Below are positions 41,503-50,671 of a stretch of 64,000 bases of DNA, piece after piece. The notes below the pieces were generated by a model. It saw nothing but the letters and a program-made list of their open reading frames with translations, had not been told where the DNA came from and made no database searches. Made by a program: the position numbers and the translations under genes. Source of the DNA: JBMTVN01 sp046047235 (GTDB lineage Bacteria > Verrucomicrobiota > Verrucomicrobiia > Limisphaerales > JAHDYP01); assembly GCA_046047235.1 (NCBI GenBank), contig JBJOII010000044.1:1-64000 (forward strand), read 5' to 3'. The number at the start of each line of letters is the position of its first letter. The first letter of the stretch is position 1.

Positions 41503-44121
41503 CTAATCCGAACGCGGCCGCATCACCGGCCCGCTCCACCCCTGCTGCCCATCCCGTCGCACAACAAACGCCAGCACTCCATTCTCCCCCGCCAACTTCA
41601 ACGCCCCCTCCCCCCCCACAACCAGCAGCGCCGTGGACCACGCGTCCGCCAAGACACCCGTAGGCGCCACCACCGCTACCAAAACGGTATCATGGTCAAC
41701 GGGAACACCCGCCCGCGGATCCAGAATGTGAGCCACCTTTCCCCCCGCCCCATCACTCAGCGAACCACGATACACCCCCGATGTCGCCAGCGCCTGATCC
41801 CTTAACCGCAGGCCAGCCAGTGGACGCCCCGGAACCAGAGGATCCTCAATCCCCACGTTCCATTCACCAACCGCCCTGAGCTCCCCACCCACATCAACCA
41901 GACACTCACCCACCCCCTCCGCACGCAATACCTCCACCAAACAATCCGCACCATACCCCTGCAACAATGCCCCCAAATCCAACTCCACTCTTGGATGCAG
42001 CTTCCGCAGAGTGCCTTGCCCCACATCCACCCTCAGCCGATCCCATCCCACCCATCCAACAGGATCGCCGTCCACCAATCTGCCATCCGCCGGGCCAAAA
42101 CCCAACTTCCTCGCCAACGGCCCCACGGTCACATCCAGCGCCCCCCCGGATGCCCCCCCCACAGACCTCGCAATCTCAAGGACCTCCAACAAACGCCCCG
42201 GCACCTCCATCGGCAAGGAAGACTCCAACGCGTTGAACTGCGCCGTGACCGACTCCCGATGCCAGTGCGACAGGACATGCTCGACCTCGTCCAGCTCAGC
42301 CTGCATCCGCAACTTCAGCGCCACAGGATCTGCAACCGGTTGCCTCATCGTCACACTCCAGCTCGTCCCGAAAGCCATCCCCACTACCCGATCCACCTGC
42401 CCGCCACCCGGCCCACTCCCCACGCAATCACGCCAACCACCTCCCAATACCCACGGCAACACCCCTAACCCCAAACACACCAACGCCACGCTGTCCGCCA
42501 ACGCCCAACCCCCACTCGCACCACGCTTGCGCAGAAACCGAAGCAAACCTCCCGTAGCACACCCGTAACGGCAGTAGGCCATGGGATAAAACGCCGCCAC
42601 CACCAAACCCAATAAGGCAATCGCCAATGAAACCGGCGCAGCCCACCCCAAACTCCAGGCATCAAATGCCTCCCACTCCGCCAGCCCACCAACCCCACCC
42701 CGGATCGCCACCAGAAACGCCAAAACCAACAAGATGCCCGGAAATTTCCGCAGCCACCCGTCCCATGCCGACGGCACCCGCCCCCTGCATGAGGGCAACC
42801 GACGCAACCACTCCTGCAACACCCCATGCGGACAAAGCTGATGACAATACACCTGCCGCCCCGTCCCCCAAGGCACCACCAGCGCAACCGCCACCAACAA
42901 CAACACCCCCACCCCCGTCTCCAAAGTGAATGCGCTGCCAGCCACAGCCGCCAACAACGCCAGCGAAACCAGGTCGCCCAGTAACAGCCCCAAGACCACC
43001 ACCACCATCGCCTGCCATCCCAGACGCACCCATGGCCGACCCCGCAACGAAGAAAAACTCATCCCCACCCCGCCACAGACCAGCAGAAACAACAGCCAGG
43101 AACGTACCCGCTTCCAACCCCAAGCCGCAGATTCCACCCCGCCGGCTTGCTGCACCGCCGCAGCAAATCGAGCCTTCAACGCTGCCGCCAATCCGTAACT
43201 CGTCTGCGTGGCTCCCGATACTCCCTCCAGGCCCGATGCAGCCAAATCTAACCCACCCCATTCACTCACCGACCACCCACCCAGTTCATCCAGATAACCC
43301 CCCGCCTCCCGCACCCGCCCAACATACTCCCCCGTGTCATAGCTGCCCCGAACAGCCACCCCCACCAGGGTCTCCTGGTCAGCCGCAACCGCCACCAATG
43401 CCTCGGTCGGCCCCCGATACCCCCGCTCGTTGTCACCATGCGGCGCCGTGCTCAACACATACCCCAACCGCTCACCTGCCACACCGCACACCTCCAGCAC
43501 CCCACCCAACACAGGCACCGCAACCAGCCTCACAGCCTCAGGAAACCACCGACGCACCTCCTCTACCCGCACCGGCTCCGAAAAGCGCAACGATCCCGAC
43601 TCACCCTCCACGCGACGCCTCAAGGCCTCCGCCACCGCCAGACTCGTCAATGTAGAACCGCTTACCACCACCGGCTCCGGCACCTGCCCGCTCTGCGGAC
43701 GCCACCCCGCATAGGCAGACAGCACCCCCTCCTCCGCCCGGACAGATCGCACGTGCGACTCGGTGTCCCCGCTCTCCATCCATACCACCCCCACCACACT
43801 CCCGTCCCCTCCCAACCCGACCAGAAGGTTGTTCGGACCGCTGTAGCCAACGACGTCGTCCGCCACCGGCGAAGTCTGCAGCACGCCACCCAGCAACCGC
43901 CCGTCCCCATCCCGCACCTGCTGCACCCCCCGCACATCAGGCCTGCCCACCACGACCGCGCCAGGAAAAATCTGACGCGCCCAACCCAACGGAATCCAGC
44001 CCCCAACATCCTGCCCCGGCTGTTCGCTCGCCTGTCGCAACAACACCGCAGCAAACAAGACCACCCCCAGCCGCCACCAACGCACCCAAGCAGCCCATCC
44101 CTTGGAACTCGAAGAACTCAT
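41503..44121 (-). CDS. NosR-like membrane flavoprotein fused to ApbE
   Basis: An 872-residue fusion. A signal/anchor helix (about residues 13-30) precedes two periplasmic FMN-binding domains: about 85-165 with SGSTLTS (Thr157) and about 220-315 with VSGATQTS (Thr305, the classic covalent FMN site). Residues about 340-560 form about six membrane helices with CxxxC(P) motifs CHQLCPHGVLQEW (Cys426, 430) and CRYGCATGGLL (Cys517, 521), as in NosR/PceC-type proteins. Residues about 575-872 are an ApbE FAD:protein FMN transferase domain: DLGALLQGYGAD, VDVGGELRAVG, ATSGVYRG, HILDPRAGVPVD, ADAWSTALLVVGGE. The usual Lys of GIAKGY is Gln here. The gene therefore encodes an electron carrier with its own flavinylation enzyme. 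It starts 29 bp after the FAD oxidoreductase gene. Confidence 0.88.
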   Translation of the reverse strand: MSSSSSKGWAAWVRWWRLGVVLFAAVLLRQASEQPGQDVGGWIPLGWARQIFPGAVVVGRPDVRGVQQVRDGDGRLLGGVLQTSPVADDVVGYSGPNNLLVGLGGDGSVVGVVWMESGDTESHVRSVRAEEGVLSAYAGWRPQSGQVPEPVVVSGSTLTSLAVAEALRRRVEGESGSLRFSEPVRVEEVRRWFPEAVRLVAVPVLGGVLEVCGVAGERLGYVLSTAPHGDNERGYRGPTEALVAVAADQETLVGVAVRGSYDTGEYVGRVREAGGYLDELGGWSVSEWGGLDLAASGLEGVSGATQTSYGLAAALKARFAAAVQQAGGVESAAWGWKRVRSWLLFLLVCGGVGMSFSSLRGRPWVRLGWQAMVVVVLGLLLGDLVSLALLAAVAGSAFTLETGVGVLLLVAVALVVPWGTGRQVYCHQLCPHGVLQEWLRRLPSCRGRVPSAWDGWLRKFPGILLVLAFLVAIRGGVGGLAEWEAFDAWSLGWAAPVSLAIALLGLVVAAFYPMAYCRYGCATGGLLRFLRKRGASGGWALADSVALVCLGLGVLPWVLGGGWRDCVGSGPGGGQVDRVVGMAFGTSWSVTMRQPVADPVALKLRMQAELDEVEHVLSHWHRESVTAQFNALESSLPMEVPGRLLEVLEIARSVGGASGGALDVTVGPLARKLGFGPADGRLVDGDPVGWVGWDRLRVDVGQGTLRKLHPRVELDLGALLQGYGADCLVEVLRAEGVGECLVDVGGELRAVGEWNVGIEDPLVPGRPLAGLRLRDQALATSGVYRGSLSDGAGGKVAHILDPRAGVPVDHDTVLVAVVAPTGVLADAWSTALLVVGGEGALKLAGENGVLAFVVRRDGQQGWSGPVMRPRSD

Positions 44122-44150
44122 GCCGACGTGCCTCTACGTCTCACAAGCAG

Positions 44151-46523
44151 CTACTCGGCCACTTCGATCACCTGCAACGCATCAGCATGAACAAAACCAT
44201 CCGCCCCCTCCGTCAACAGCTTCAACTCATGCACCCCTCCACCCCCAAGGCGAAAAACGCCCAGCGAATGAAAACCGCTGGCATCCGCACCCGCCGAATC
44301 CTTCTGATCCAGCCTCAGCCGCAACTCCGGCTCACCCTCTCGCCATAACACACACACGGTGCGACTAGACCGATTCTCATGCCCCACCCAGGCCAACCTC
44401 AACTCATACCGCCCCTCCCGCTCAATCCGGATGGGATACACCACCTCCGCCCCCGACCCGGCAGCAGCATACCGATAGCCGTCCCCCACATGCGGCACCA
44501 ACCCTCGGCTAAATGACCATGGCCCCTTTAACCGCGCCTGCGTGTCGTCAATCACCACCCCGCTCAACTGCCTCGGATCCATCCCGACCACCTCACCGCG
44601 ATGCCGCACACGATCCTCCCCCTTGCTAAAGTAGGCGCTCACCTGCCCGATCGAACCATCCACTTCCAGCCCCGCATTCAAAGCCCTCCGCCGCATCGCC
44701 CCCGGAGCCCGCAATAAAAGATCCATCTCATCCCAATGGTCAGGATACACCTCCCGCGGACGCTTCCCGTGCATCACACACACCCAGGCCGCCTTGCCCA
44801 CCACCTCGCCCACCATCCCCAGCGTCCGCATCACCCGCACGGTCCCCAACGCCTCGTGCGTCACGCTGATGCACCGCCCCGCCATGAACAGGTTCGGAAC
44901 GTTCACAGAATAAAAACACCGGTACGGCACCGCATACCCGTTGTGACGGTCCACCCCCGCACCAAACTCCGCCCGCGATATAAAGGGATTCTCCTCAAAT
45001 TTCTTGGCGTACTGCTCCTTGGGATAATGCAAATCAATGTCCCAAGTGGTGGCCACGCAGCCATCAGGAAACTCCCTGCCCTCAACAATGTCCTCCCGAC
45101 TCAACACCACATCCCCCTCCAGTAACCGGGACTCCCGCGTCCCGCCAATGAAAGCCACCCACTTCAACGCCGCATGCGTATATTCAGCCCGCTTCGGACC
45201 CCGCTTCAAACTGCTGAACGCACCAAACACAGCCCGCAAATTCCAGTCCCGGATCCGCTCAGCATCCGCAATCGGATCCTCATCAAATCCCGATTCCCAA
45301 AACCACTCCCCCTTCATAAACGGACGCCCCCCCAACTCAGCCACGCTCTTCACAGTGTCCGGAAAATCCCCCGGCTCCAACGACAAGGCCCACGGAGTCT
45401 CCGGCCAAGGCTGCTCAGAATCCTCCATCTGCCAAAACCACATGTTGCTCATCCCCATACGCCCCTCATCCTCCATGTGATATCGCGCCCCCGCCAAATG
45501 ACCAATCGTCCCATGCCCCGTCGCATCCACAAACAAGAACGCACGAAACCGACGCTGCAACCCCGTCCGCACGGAAAGCGCCACAACCGCCTCAATCGAA
45601 CCATCCTCCGCCGACACCTCCGCCCTCCAGACATGATGCCCCAGAAACAGGTTAATGTTCGGCTCCGCCCGAATCACCGCCTCCTTGTGCACATCTCCAT
45701 ACTCCTCCGCAACCCCGGGCGAGTCCTGCGCGTGATCCGCAAACTCCTCAACGATTTCCCCCAAATGCGGATACCTCCCGCGCATCGTCCCGCCATTCGC
45801 CCAAACCCGCACCTCACTGCTGCCATTCCCCCCCAAGACAAACCGGTCCTGCAACAACGCCACCTTCAACCCCTGCCGCGCCGCCGAGATCGCCGCAGCC
45901 ATCCCCGCATAGCCCCCACCGCAAACCACCAAATCATAACGGCCACCATCCTCAGGCTCCGACCCCAAACCCGATAACTCCTCCCGCAACCGCACCAACG
46001 CCTCCCCGGAATCCGGCGGCCGAAACTCCAGATCAGGATGAATCAACACAGCATCACAACGACCGTCAAAACCAGTCAGATCACGCAACACCACTTCGAC
46101 CTGACCCCGCTTCAATCTCACCACCCCGCCGTCCTCCCATCCCCACTCGGCACTCCCTATACCAAAAACCACCGGTAACGCCTTCCCACCCAGCTCCACC
46201 CGAAACCGACCCGGCTGGCCCCCCGCACCCCACGGTGCCACCCAATCCCGCGTCCGAACCCAAACCCGATAAACCCCGTCCTCCGCCACTTCCACCCGAG
46301 TCACCGCCGGCTCCACAGCCCGCCCCAACCCGTGAGCCAAAAGAAAAGGAGACCCCATCACCGGGATAAACTGCGTGTCCAGCTTCCATCCCCCTGTTTC
46401 CCCAAATAATTCCGCCTCCAGCCAAATCGGCCTCGCATCAGCCAAAACCACACCGCAACCCCAAACAGCCAAGGCCACCACCCCAAAAAAACGCGAAATC
46501 ATCGCTGCATACCGGGAAATCAT
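44151..46523 (-). CDS. Exported FAD-dependent oxidoreductase with carbohydrate-binding-like ends
   Basis: A 790-residue protein with an N-terminal export signal (MISRFFGVVALAVWGCGVVLA). Residues about 30-175 form a beta domain (WLEAELFGETGGWKL, DGVYRVWVRTRDW). A FAD-dependent oxidoreductase core (PF12831-like) follows: DLVVCGGGYAGMAAAISAARQG, NGSSEVRVWANGG, FVDATGHGTIGHLAGA, NLFMAGRCISVTHEALGTVR. The last about 135 residues resemble the golvesin C-terminal-type module (DDTQARLKGPWSFS, REGRYELRLAWVGHENRSSR, HADALQVIE). I use ATG 46523, preceded by GGAGG about 11 bp upstream. The substrate is unknown; the ends suggest a carbohydrate target. It is cotranscribed with the NosR/ApbE fusion, which could pass electrons to or from it or its substrate. 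Confidence 0.87.
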   Translation of the reverse strand: MISRYAAMISRFFGVVALAVWGCGVVLADARPIWLEAELFGETGGWKLDTQFIPVMGSPFLLAHGLGRAVEPAVTRVEVAEDGVYRVWVRTRDWVAPWGAGGQPGRFRVELGGKALPVVFGIGSAEWGWEDGGVVRLKRGQVEVVLRDLTGFDGRCDAVLIHPDLEFRPPDSGEALVRLREELSGLGSEPEDGGRYDLVVCGGGYAGMAAAISAARQGLKVALLQDRFVLGGNGSSEVRVWANGGTMRGRYPHLGEIVEEFADHAQDSPGVAEEYGDVHKEAVIRAEPNINLFLGHHVWRAEVSAEDGSIEAVVALSVRTGLQRRFRAFLFVDATGHGTIGHLAGARYHMEDEGRMGMSNMWFWQMEDSEQPWPETPWALSLEPGDFPDTVKSVAELGGRPFMKGEWFWESGFDEDPIADAERIRDWNLRAVFGAFSSLKRGPKRAEYTHAALKWVAFIGGTRESRLLEGDVVLSREDIVEGREFPDGCVATTWDIDLHYPKEQYAKKFEENPFISRAEFGAGVDRHNGYAVPYRCFYSVNVPNLFMAGRCISVTHEALGTVRVMRTLGMVGEVVGKAAWVCVMHGKRPREVYPDHWDEMDLLLRAPGAMRRRALNAGLEVDGSIGQVSAYFSKGEDRVRHRGEVVGMDPRQLSGVVIDDTQARLKGPWSFSRGLVPHVGDGYRYAAAGSGAEVVYPIRIEREGRYELRLAWVGHENRSSRTVCVLWREGEPELRLRLDQKDSAGADASGFHSLGVFRLGGGGVHELKLLTEGADGFVHADALQVIEVAE

Positions 46524-46745
46524 GGTGAGACCATCCTCCCATTCCACCCCCTGTCCCCGCAAGCCCCCCCATGCACAGCGTTTCAGCGACTCAGGGCCTC
46601 AGAGACAGGCACACCCTGCACCTGAATCGCCTGAATACAGCACCCCAGCCCCAAAAACCACCGCTCAAAGTTCCCCAAAACAATCCAATTGTGGGACGGT
46701 TGATAGCTGGACGACTGGCATGAGTTGCCCTATTTTGTCCGCCTC

Positions 46746-47027
46746 GTGCCTAAGACGTCCAAGACCGGCCCAGAAGCCGCCAGCAAGACCAGCGACCTGA
46801 GCTATGAAGATGCCCTCAACAAGCTCGAGTCGCTCGTGGAGGAAATGGAATCAGGTGACCTCCCCCTCGAAGCCCTGCTCAAACGCTTCGAAGAAGGCTC
46901 CAAACTGGCCGAGGTTTGCCAATCCAAACTCGCTGAAGCCGAGCTGCGTATCCAGAAATTGGAACGTAACCTGGAAGGCGAACCAGAGTTAAAACCATTT
47001 GACACGTCGGTGGACGAAAATCCTTAG
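46746..47027 (+). CDS. xseB: Exodeoxyribonuclease VII small subunit
   Basis: XseB with XseA forms exonuclease VII, which degrades single-stranded DNA to oligonucleotides. The core LSYEDALNKLESLVEEMESGDLPLEALLKRFEEGSKLAEVCQSKLAEAE is the whole family domain. About 15 N-terminal and 20 C-terminal residues extend it. The start is uncertain: GTG at 46746 (MPKTSKT) is preferred, and TTG at 46725 would add seven residues. No large subunit (xseA) is in the window. The 222-bp gap upstream (46524-46745), from which the FAD gene diverges, shows no gene. dxs follows after 81 bp, a common neighbour of xseB. Confidence 0.9.
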   Translation: MPKTSKTGPEAASKTSDLSYEDALNKLESLVEEMESGDLPLEALLKRFEEGSKLAEVCQSKLAEAELRIQKLERNLEGEPELKPFDTSVDENP

Positions 47028-47108
47028 TATCCGGCACACGGTATCGAACCGGCCTAAACCCCGGCGATCCATTAGCCCATGGCCCCCAGGGCCGGACTCA
47101 TTGTGTTT

Positions 47109-49106
47109 ATGAACCGCTTTCTTGATATGGTAGACAGCCCGGCCCACGTCAAAAAACTGACGCTGGACCAACTTCATAAGTTGGCCGAAGAAATCCGCAC
47201 CGAACTCATAACCGGCCTGTCCCGCACCGGCGGCCACGTCGGCCCTAACCTCGGTGTCGTGGAACTCACCATCGCGCTCCACACGGTCTTCGATACACCC
47301 AAAGACAAATTCGTCTGGGACGTCAGCCACCAGGTCTACGTCCACAAACTCCTCACCGGGCGCAAAAACCGCTTCAACACCATCCGCACCACCGACGGCC
47401 TCTCCGGCTTCGCCAACCGTGCAGAAAGCGAGCACGACTGCTACGGAGCCGGCCACGCCGGAACCGCCCTCTCCGCCGCCCTCGGTATGGCCGCCGCACG
47501 CGACCAGCGCGGCACCGATGAAAATGTGGTCTGCGTCTTCGGTGACGCCGCCCTCACCAACGGCATCTCCTTCGAGGCCCTCAATAACATCAGCCATACC
47601 ACCAAACGCTTCATCGGTATCCTCAACGATAACGAATGGAGCATCGCCAAAAACGTCGGTGCCATCTCCAATTACCTCAACCGCCTCATCACCCACCCCC
47701 GCTATAACCAACTGCAACAGGACTTCGCCAGCATCGTACGCCGCCTGCCCAAAGGTGACCTCGCCCTGAAACTGGCGCACAAAGCCGAGGAAAGCATCAA
47801 GGGCGCAGTCAGCGAGTTCAGCCTCAAACCCGCCGAACAGGTCATCGCCGGCGACGGCCGGGGCGGCTTCGGCAGCAGCCTCATATTCGAGGAAATGGGC
47901 CTCCGCTATATCGGCCCCATCGACGGCCACGATATCGCCTCCCTCCTCGGCGTGCTCGAATACGCCCGCAAATGCACGCAGCCAGTCGTGCTCCACGTGC
48001 TCACCAAAAAGGGCAAAGGCTTCGAGGCCGCCCTCGCCCAACCGGAGAAATTCCACGGCACCGGCCCCTACGACATCCAAACCGGAGCCTCCGCCCCCGC
48101 CAAACCCGGCACCCCGCCCAATTGGCAGGACGTCTTCGGCCAGGCCATGGTCCGCATCTGTAAAAAGGACTCCTCCGTCGTGGGCATCACCGCAGCCATG
48201 CCCAGCGGAACAGGCCTCAAAAAACTCGAAGCCGAAATGCCCGACCGCTACTACGACGTCGGCATCGCCGAGGAACACGCCGTCCTCTTCGCCTGCGGCA
48301 TGGCCACCATGGGCTTCCGCCCCGTTTGCGCCATCTACTCGACCTTCCTCCAACGGGCCTATGACTGCATCATCCACGACGCCGCCCTGCAGGAACTCCC
48401 CGTGGTCTTCTGCATGGACCGCGCCGGACTCTCCTGCAACGACGGCCCCACCCACCACGGCCTCTTCGATATCGCCTACCTCCGCTGCGTGCCCAACATT
48501 ATCGCCATGGCACCCAAGGACGAGGATGAACTGGTCGACATGATGTTCACCTCCACCCACCAGAAAATTCCCTGCTGCATCCGCTACCCGCGCGGCCCCG
48601 CTGAAGGTGTCCCCATCAAGGATATCCCGAAATTGCTGGATGTCGGCAAAGGTGAAGTCACCCGCCACTTCTCCTCGGATGACCGACCCAAGGTCGCACT
48701 CTTCGGGCTCGGTAACTTCCACTCCGTGGCCACCGCGATAGCCGAAAAACTCAGCAAGGACCATGACCTCAACGTGGCCGTAATCAATCCGCGCTTCACC
48801 AAACCCATCGACGGCGCCATGCACGAACTCTTCGCGCAGGCCGCTGACCTCGTGGTCACCATGGAAGACCACGTCATCCCGGGTGGTTACGGCAGTGCCG
48901 TAGTCGAGCACTTCCAGGAAAAAGGTATCCATACCCCGATGATCCGCATCGGCTGGCCCGACGCCTTCGTCGAACACGCCACCACAGTCGAAGAACTCCG
49001 CCGCCGCCACGGTCTAGCACCAGATCAAATCGAGGAGCGCATCGTCAAAACCCTGACCTCAGCCAAGACCGCCAGCTCAACCAAGCCCCGCGCCGTAGCC
49101 AGCTAA
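47109..49106 (+). CDS. dxs: 1-Deoxy-D-xylulose-5-phosphate synthase
   Basis: DXS condenses pyruvate and glyceraldehyde 3-phosphate with thiamine diphosphate in the first step of the MEP isoprenoid pathway. Motifs: GHVGPNLGVVELTIALH, WDVSHQVYVHKLLTGR, the ThDP/Mg motif FGDAALTNGISFEALNNI, GLRYIGPIDGHDIASLL, and in the pyrimidine domain DVGIAEEHAVLFACGMA and YSTFLQRAYDCIIHDAALQ. The C-terminal transketolase domain has GFAVTMEDHVIPGGYGSAV. The ATG at 47109 (MNRFLDMVDSP) matches the family better than the ATG at 47079. The product is about 665 residues. It is followed 43 bp later by icd, likely one transcript. Confidence 0.96.
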   Translation: MNRFLDMVDSPAHVKKLTLDQLHKLAEEIRTELITGLSRTGGHVGPNLGVVELTIALHTVFDTPKDKFVWDVSHQVYVHKLLTGRKNRFNTIRTTDGLSGFANRAESEHDCYGAGHAGTALSAALGMAAARDQRGTDENVVCVFGDAALTNGISFEALNNISHTTKRFIGILNDNEWSIAKNVGAISNYLNRLITHPRYNQLQQDFASIVRRLPKGDLALKLAHKAEESIKGAVSEFSLKPAEQVIAGDGRGGFGSSLIFEEMGLRYIGPIDGHDIASLLGVLEYARKCTQPVVLHVLTKKGKGFEAALAQPEKFHGTGPYDIQTGASAPAKPGTPPNWQDVFGQAMVRICKKDSSVVGITAAMPSGTGLKKLEAEMPDRYYDVGIAEEHAVLFACGMATMGFRPVCAIYSTFLQRAYDCIIHDAALQELPVVFCMDRAGLSCNDGPTHHGLFDIAYLRCVPNIIAMAPKDEDELVDMMFTSTHQKIPCCIRYPRGPAEGVPIKDIPKLLDVGKGEVTRHFSSDDRPKVALFGLGNFHSVATAIAEKLSKDHDLNVAVINPRFTKPIDGAMHELFAQAADLVVTMEDHVIPGGYGSAVVEHFQEKGIHTPMIRIGWPDAFVEHATTVEELRRRHGLAPDQIEERIVKTLTSAKTASSTKPRAVAS

Positions 49107-49149
49107 TCCCCCTTTCAGGCTGCAATAAACAACCTGCACTACCGAAACC

Positions 49150-50505
49150 ATGAGCAATACGACCCTCACCCCCCCTCCAGGAGATACAATCTCCATTTCC
49201 AATGGAACCCTTCAGGTTCCCGACCAGCCCGTCATCCCCTTCATCCGGGGCGACGGTACAGGCCGCGATATCTGGGCCGCCAGCCAGCGCGTGTTCGACG
49301 CCGCAGTGGAAAAGGCCTACGGCGGTAAAAAGAAAATCTCCTGGTTCGAAGTCTTCGCCGGTGAAGAATCCTTCAAACGGTTCAATAACTGGCTGCCCGA
49401 TGAAACCGTCCAGGCTTTCCGCGACTACCTCGTCGGTATCAAGGGCCCGCTCACGACCCCCGTCGGTGGCGGTATTCGCTCCCTGAACGTCGCCCTTCGC
49501 CAAATCCTCGACCTCTATGTCTGCCTCCGCCCGGTGCAATACTTCTCCGGCGTGCCCAGCCCGGTAAAGCACCCGGAGGCCGTAGATATGGTCATCTTCC
49601 GCGAGAATACCGAGGATATCTACGCCGGTATCGAATACGCCGGCGGAACCCCCGAAGCCCAGAAGATCCTCGACTTCCTCGCCAAGGAGTTCCCCAAACA
49701 GTTCGACAAAGTCCGCTTCGGAACCGTCGAAAAATCCCGCGACTTCTGGTCACAAGCCGGCCAGGCAGACCAACCGGATGACGTCTGCGTCGGTATCGGC
49801 CTTAAACCGGTCAGCCGCTCGGGCAGCGTGCGCCTCATCCAAAGCGCCATCAACTACGCCATCCGCAATAATCGCCGCAGCGTCACACTGGTCCACAAAG
49901 GCAATATCATGAAGTTCACGGAAGGTGCCTTCCGTGATTGGGGCTACGCCATGGCGGAAAAAGCCTTCGGCAACAAGGTCTATACCTGGGCCCAATGGGA
50001 ACGCACCAAAAAGGACCAGGGCGAAGAAGCCGCCAACGCCGAACAGGACGCCGCCCTCAAGGCCGGCGCCGTCCTCATCAAGGACGCCATCGCCGACATC
50101 ACCCTCCAGCAGGTGCTCACCCGCCCGAAGGACTTCGACGTCATCGCTACTCTCAACCTGAACGGCGATTACCTTAGTGACGCCCTCGCCGCACAGGTCG
50201 GCGGCATCGGCATCGCCCCCGGAGGTAACATCAACTACGTCACCGGCCACGCCATCTTCGAAGCCACCCACGGCACCGCCCCGAAATATGCCGACAAGGA
50301 TATGGTGAACCCCGGCTCAGTCATCCTCTCCGGTGAGATGATGCTCCGCCACCTCGGCTGGACCGAAGCCGCCGACCTCATCATCAAAGGCCTCAACGGT
50401 GCCATCGGCTCCAAGAAGGTCACCTACGACTTCGCACGCCTCATGGAAGGCGCCACGCAAATCAAATGCTCGGAGTTCGGAACGAACATCATCGATCACA
50501 TGTAA
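49150..50505 (+). CDS. icd: NADP-dependent isocitrate dehydrogenase
   Basis: Icd oxidises isocitrate to 2-oxoglutarate in the TCA cycle. The E. coli-type sequence is clear: GVTPVGGGIRSLNVALRQ-like (here TTPVGGGIRSLNVALRQ, with the Ser phosphorylated in enteric enzymes), MVIFRENTEDIYAGIEY, TLVHKGNIMKFTEGAFRDWGY, NLNGDYLSDALAAQVGGIGIAPG and ATHGTAPKYADKD. At 451 residues it is about 35 longer than E. coli Icd, mainly from an insertion at residues about 178-215 (PKQFDKVRFGTVEKSRDFWS). No aceK is in the window, so control by phosphorylation cannot be assumed. Confidence 0.96.
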   Translation: MSNTTLTPPPGDTISISNGTLQVPDQPVIPFIRGDGTGRDIWAASQRVFDAAVEKAYGGKKKISWFEVFAGEESFKRFNNWLPDETVQAFRDYLVGIKGPLTTPVGGGIRSLNVALRQILDLYVCLRPVQYFSGVPSPVKHPEAVDMVIFRENTEDIYAGIEYAGGTPEAQKILDFLAKEFPKQFDKVRFGTVEKSRDFWSQAGQADQPDDVCVGIGLKPVSRSGSVRLIQSAINYAIRNNRRSVTLVHKGNIMKFTEGAFRDWGYAMAEKAFGNKVYTWAQWERTKKDQGEEAANAEQDAALKAGAVLIKDAIADITLQQVLTRPKDFDVIATLNLNGDYLSDALAAQVGGIGIAPGGNINYVTGHAIFEATHGTAPKYADKDMVNPGSVILSGEMMLRHLGWTEAADLIIKGLNGAIGSKKVTYDFARLMEGATQIKCSEFGTNIIDHM

Positions 50506-50523
50506 ACAAGCACAACGCTCTTC

Positions 50524-50557
50524 ACCGCTGGAGGCCACCCTCCAGCGGTTCTTTTTT
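50524..50557 (+). terminator. Rho-independent terminator of icd
   Basis: ACCGCTGGAGG (50524-50534), loop CCAC, then CCTCCAGCGGT (50539-50549) form an 11-bp stem followed by TCTTTTTT. It lies 18 bp after the icd stop. Confidence 0.94.
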
Positions 50558-50671
50558 GCCCAGAACCCACGTCTGCCTCCGATTGGTAGCTGGCGGTCGG
50601 AAATAGCCGAAGATCAAACACCTCGTGCAAGCAGCACCTGTCGCACTCTCTCCCCTCTCCCCTCTCCCGTC

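Noticed and set aside
46989..49010. 673-residue open frame antisense to dxs
   Set aside because: It mirrors the strongly conserved dxs gene; composition is rich in Gly/Val/Asp/Glu/Ala as expected from high-GC third positions, and no domain is recognisable.
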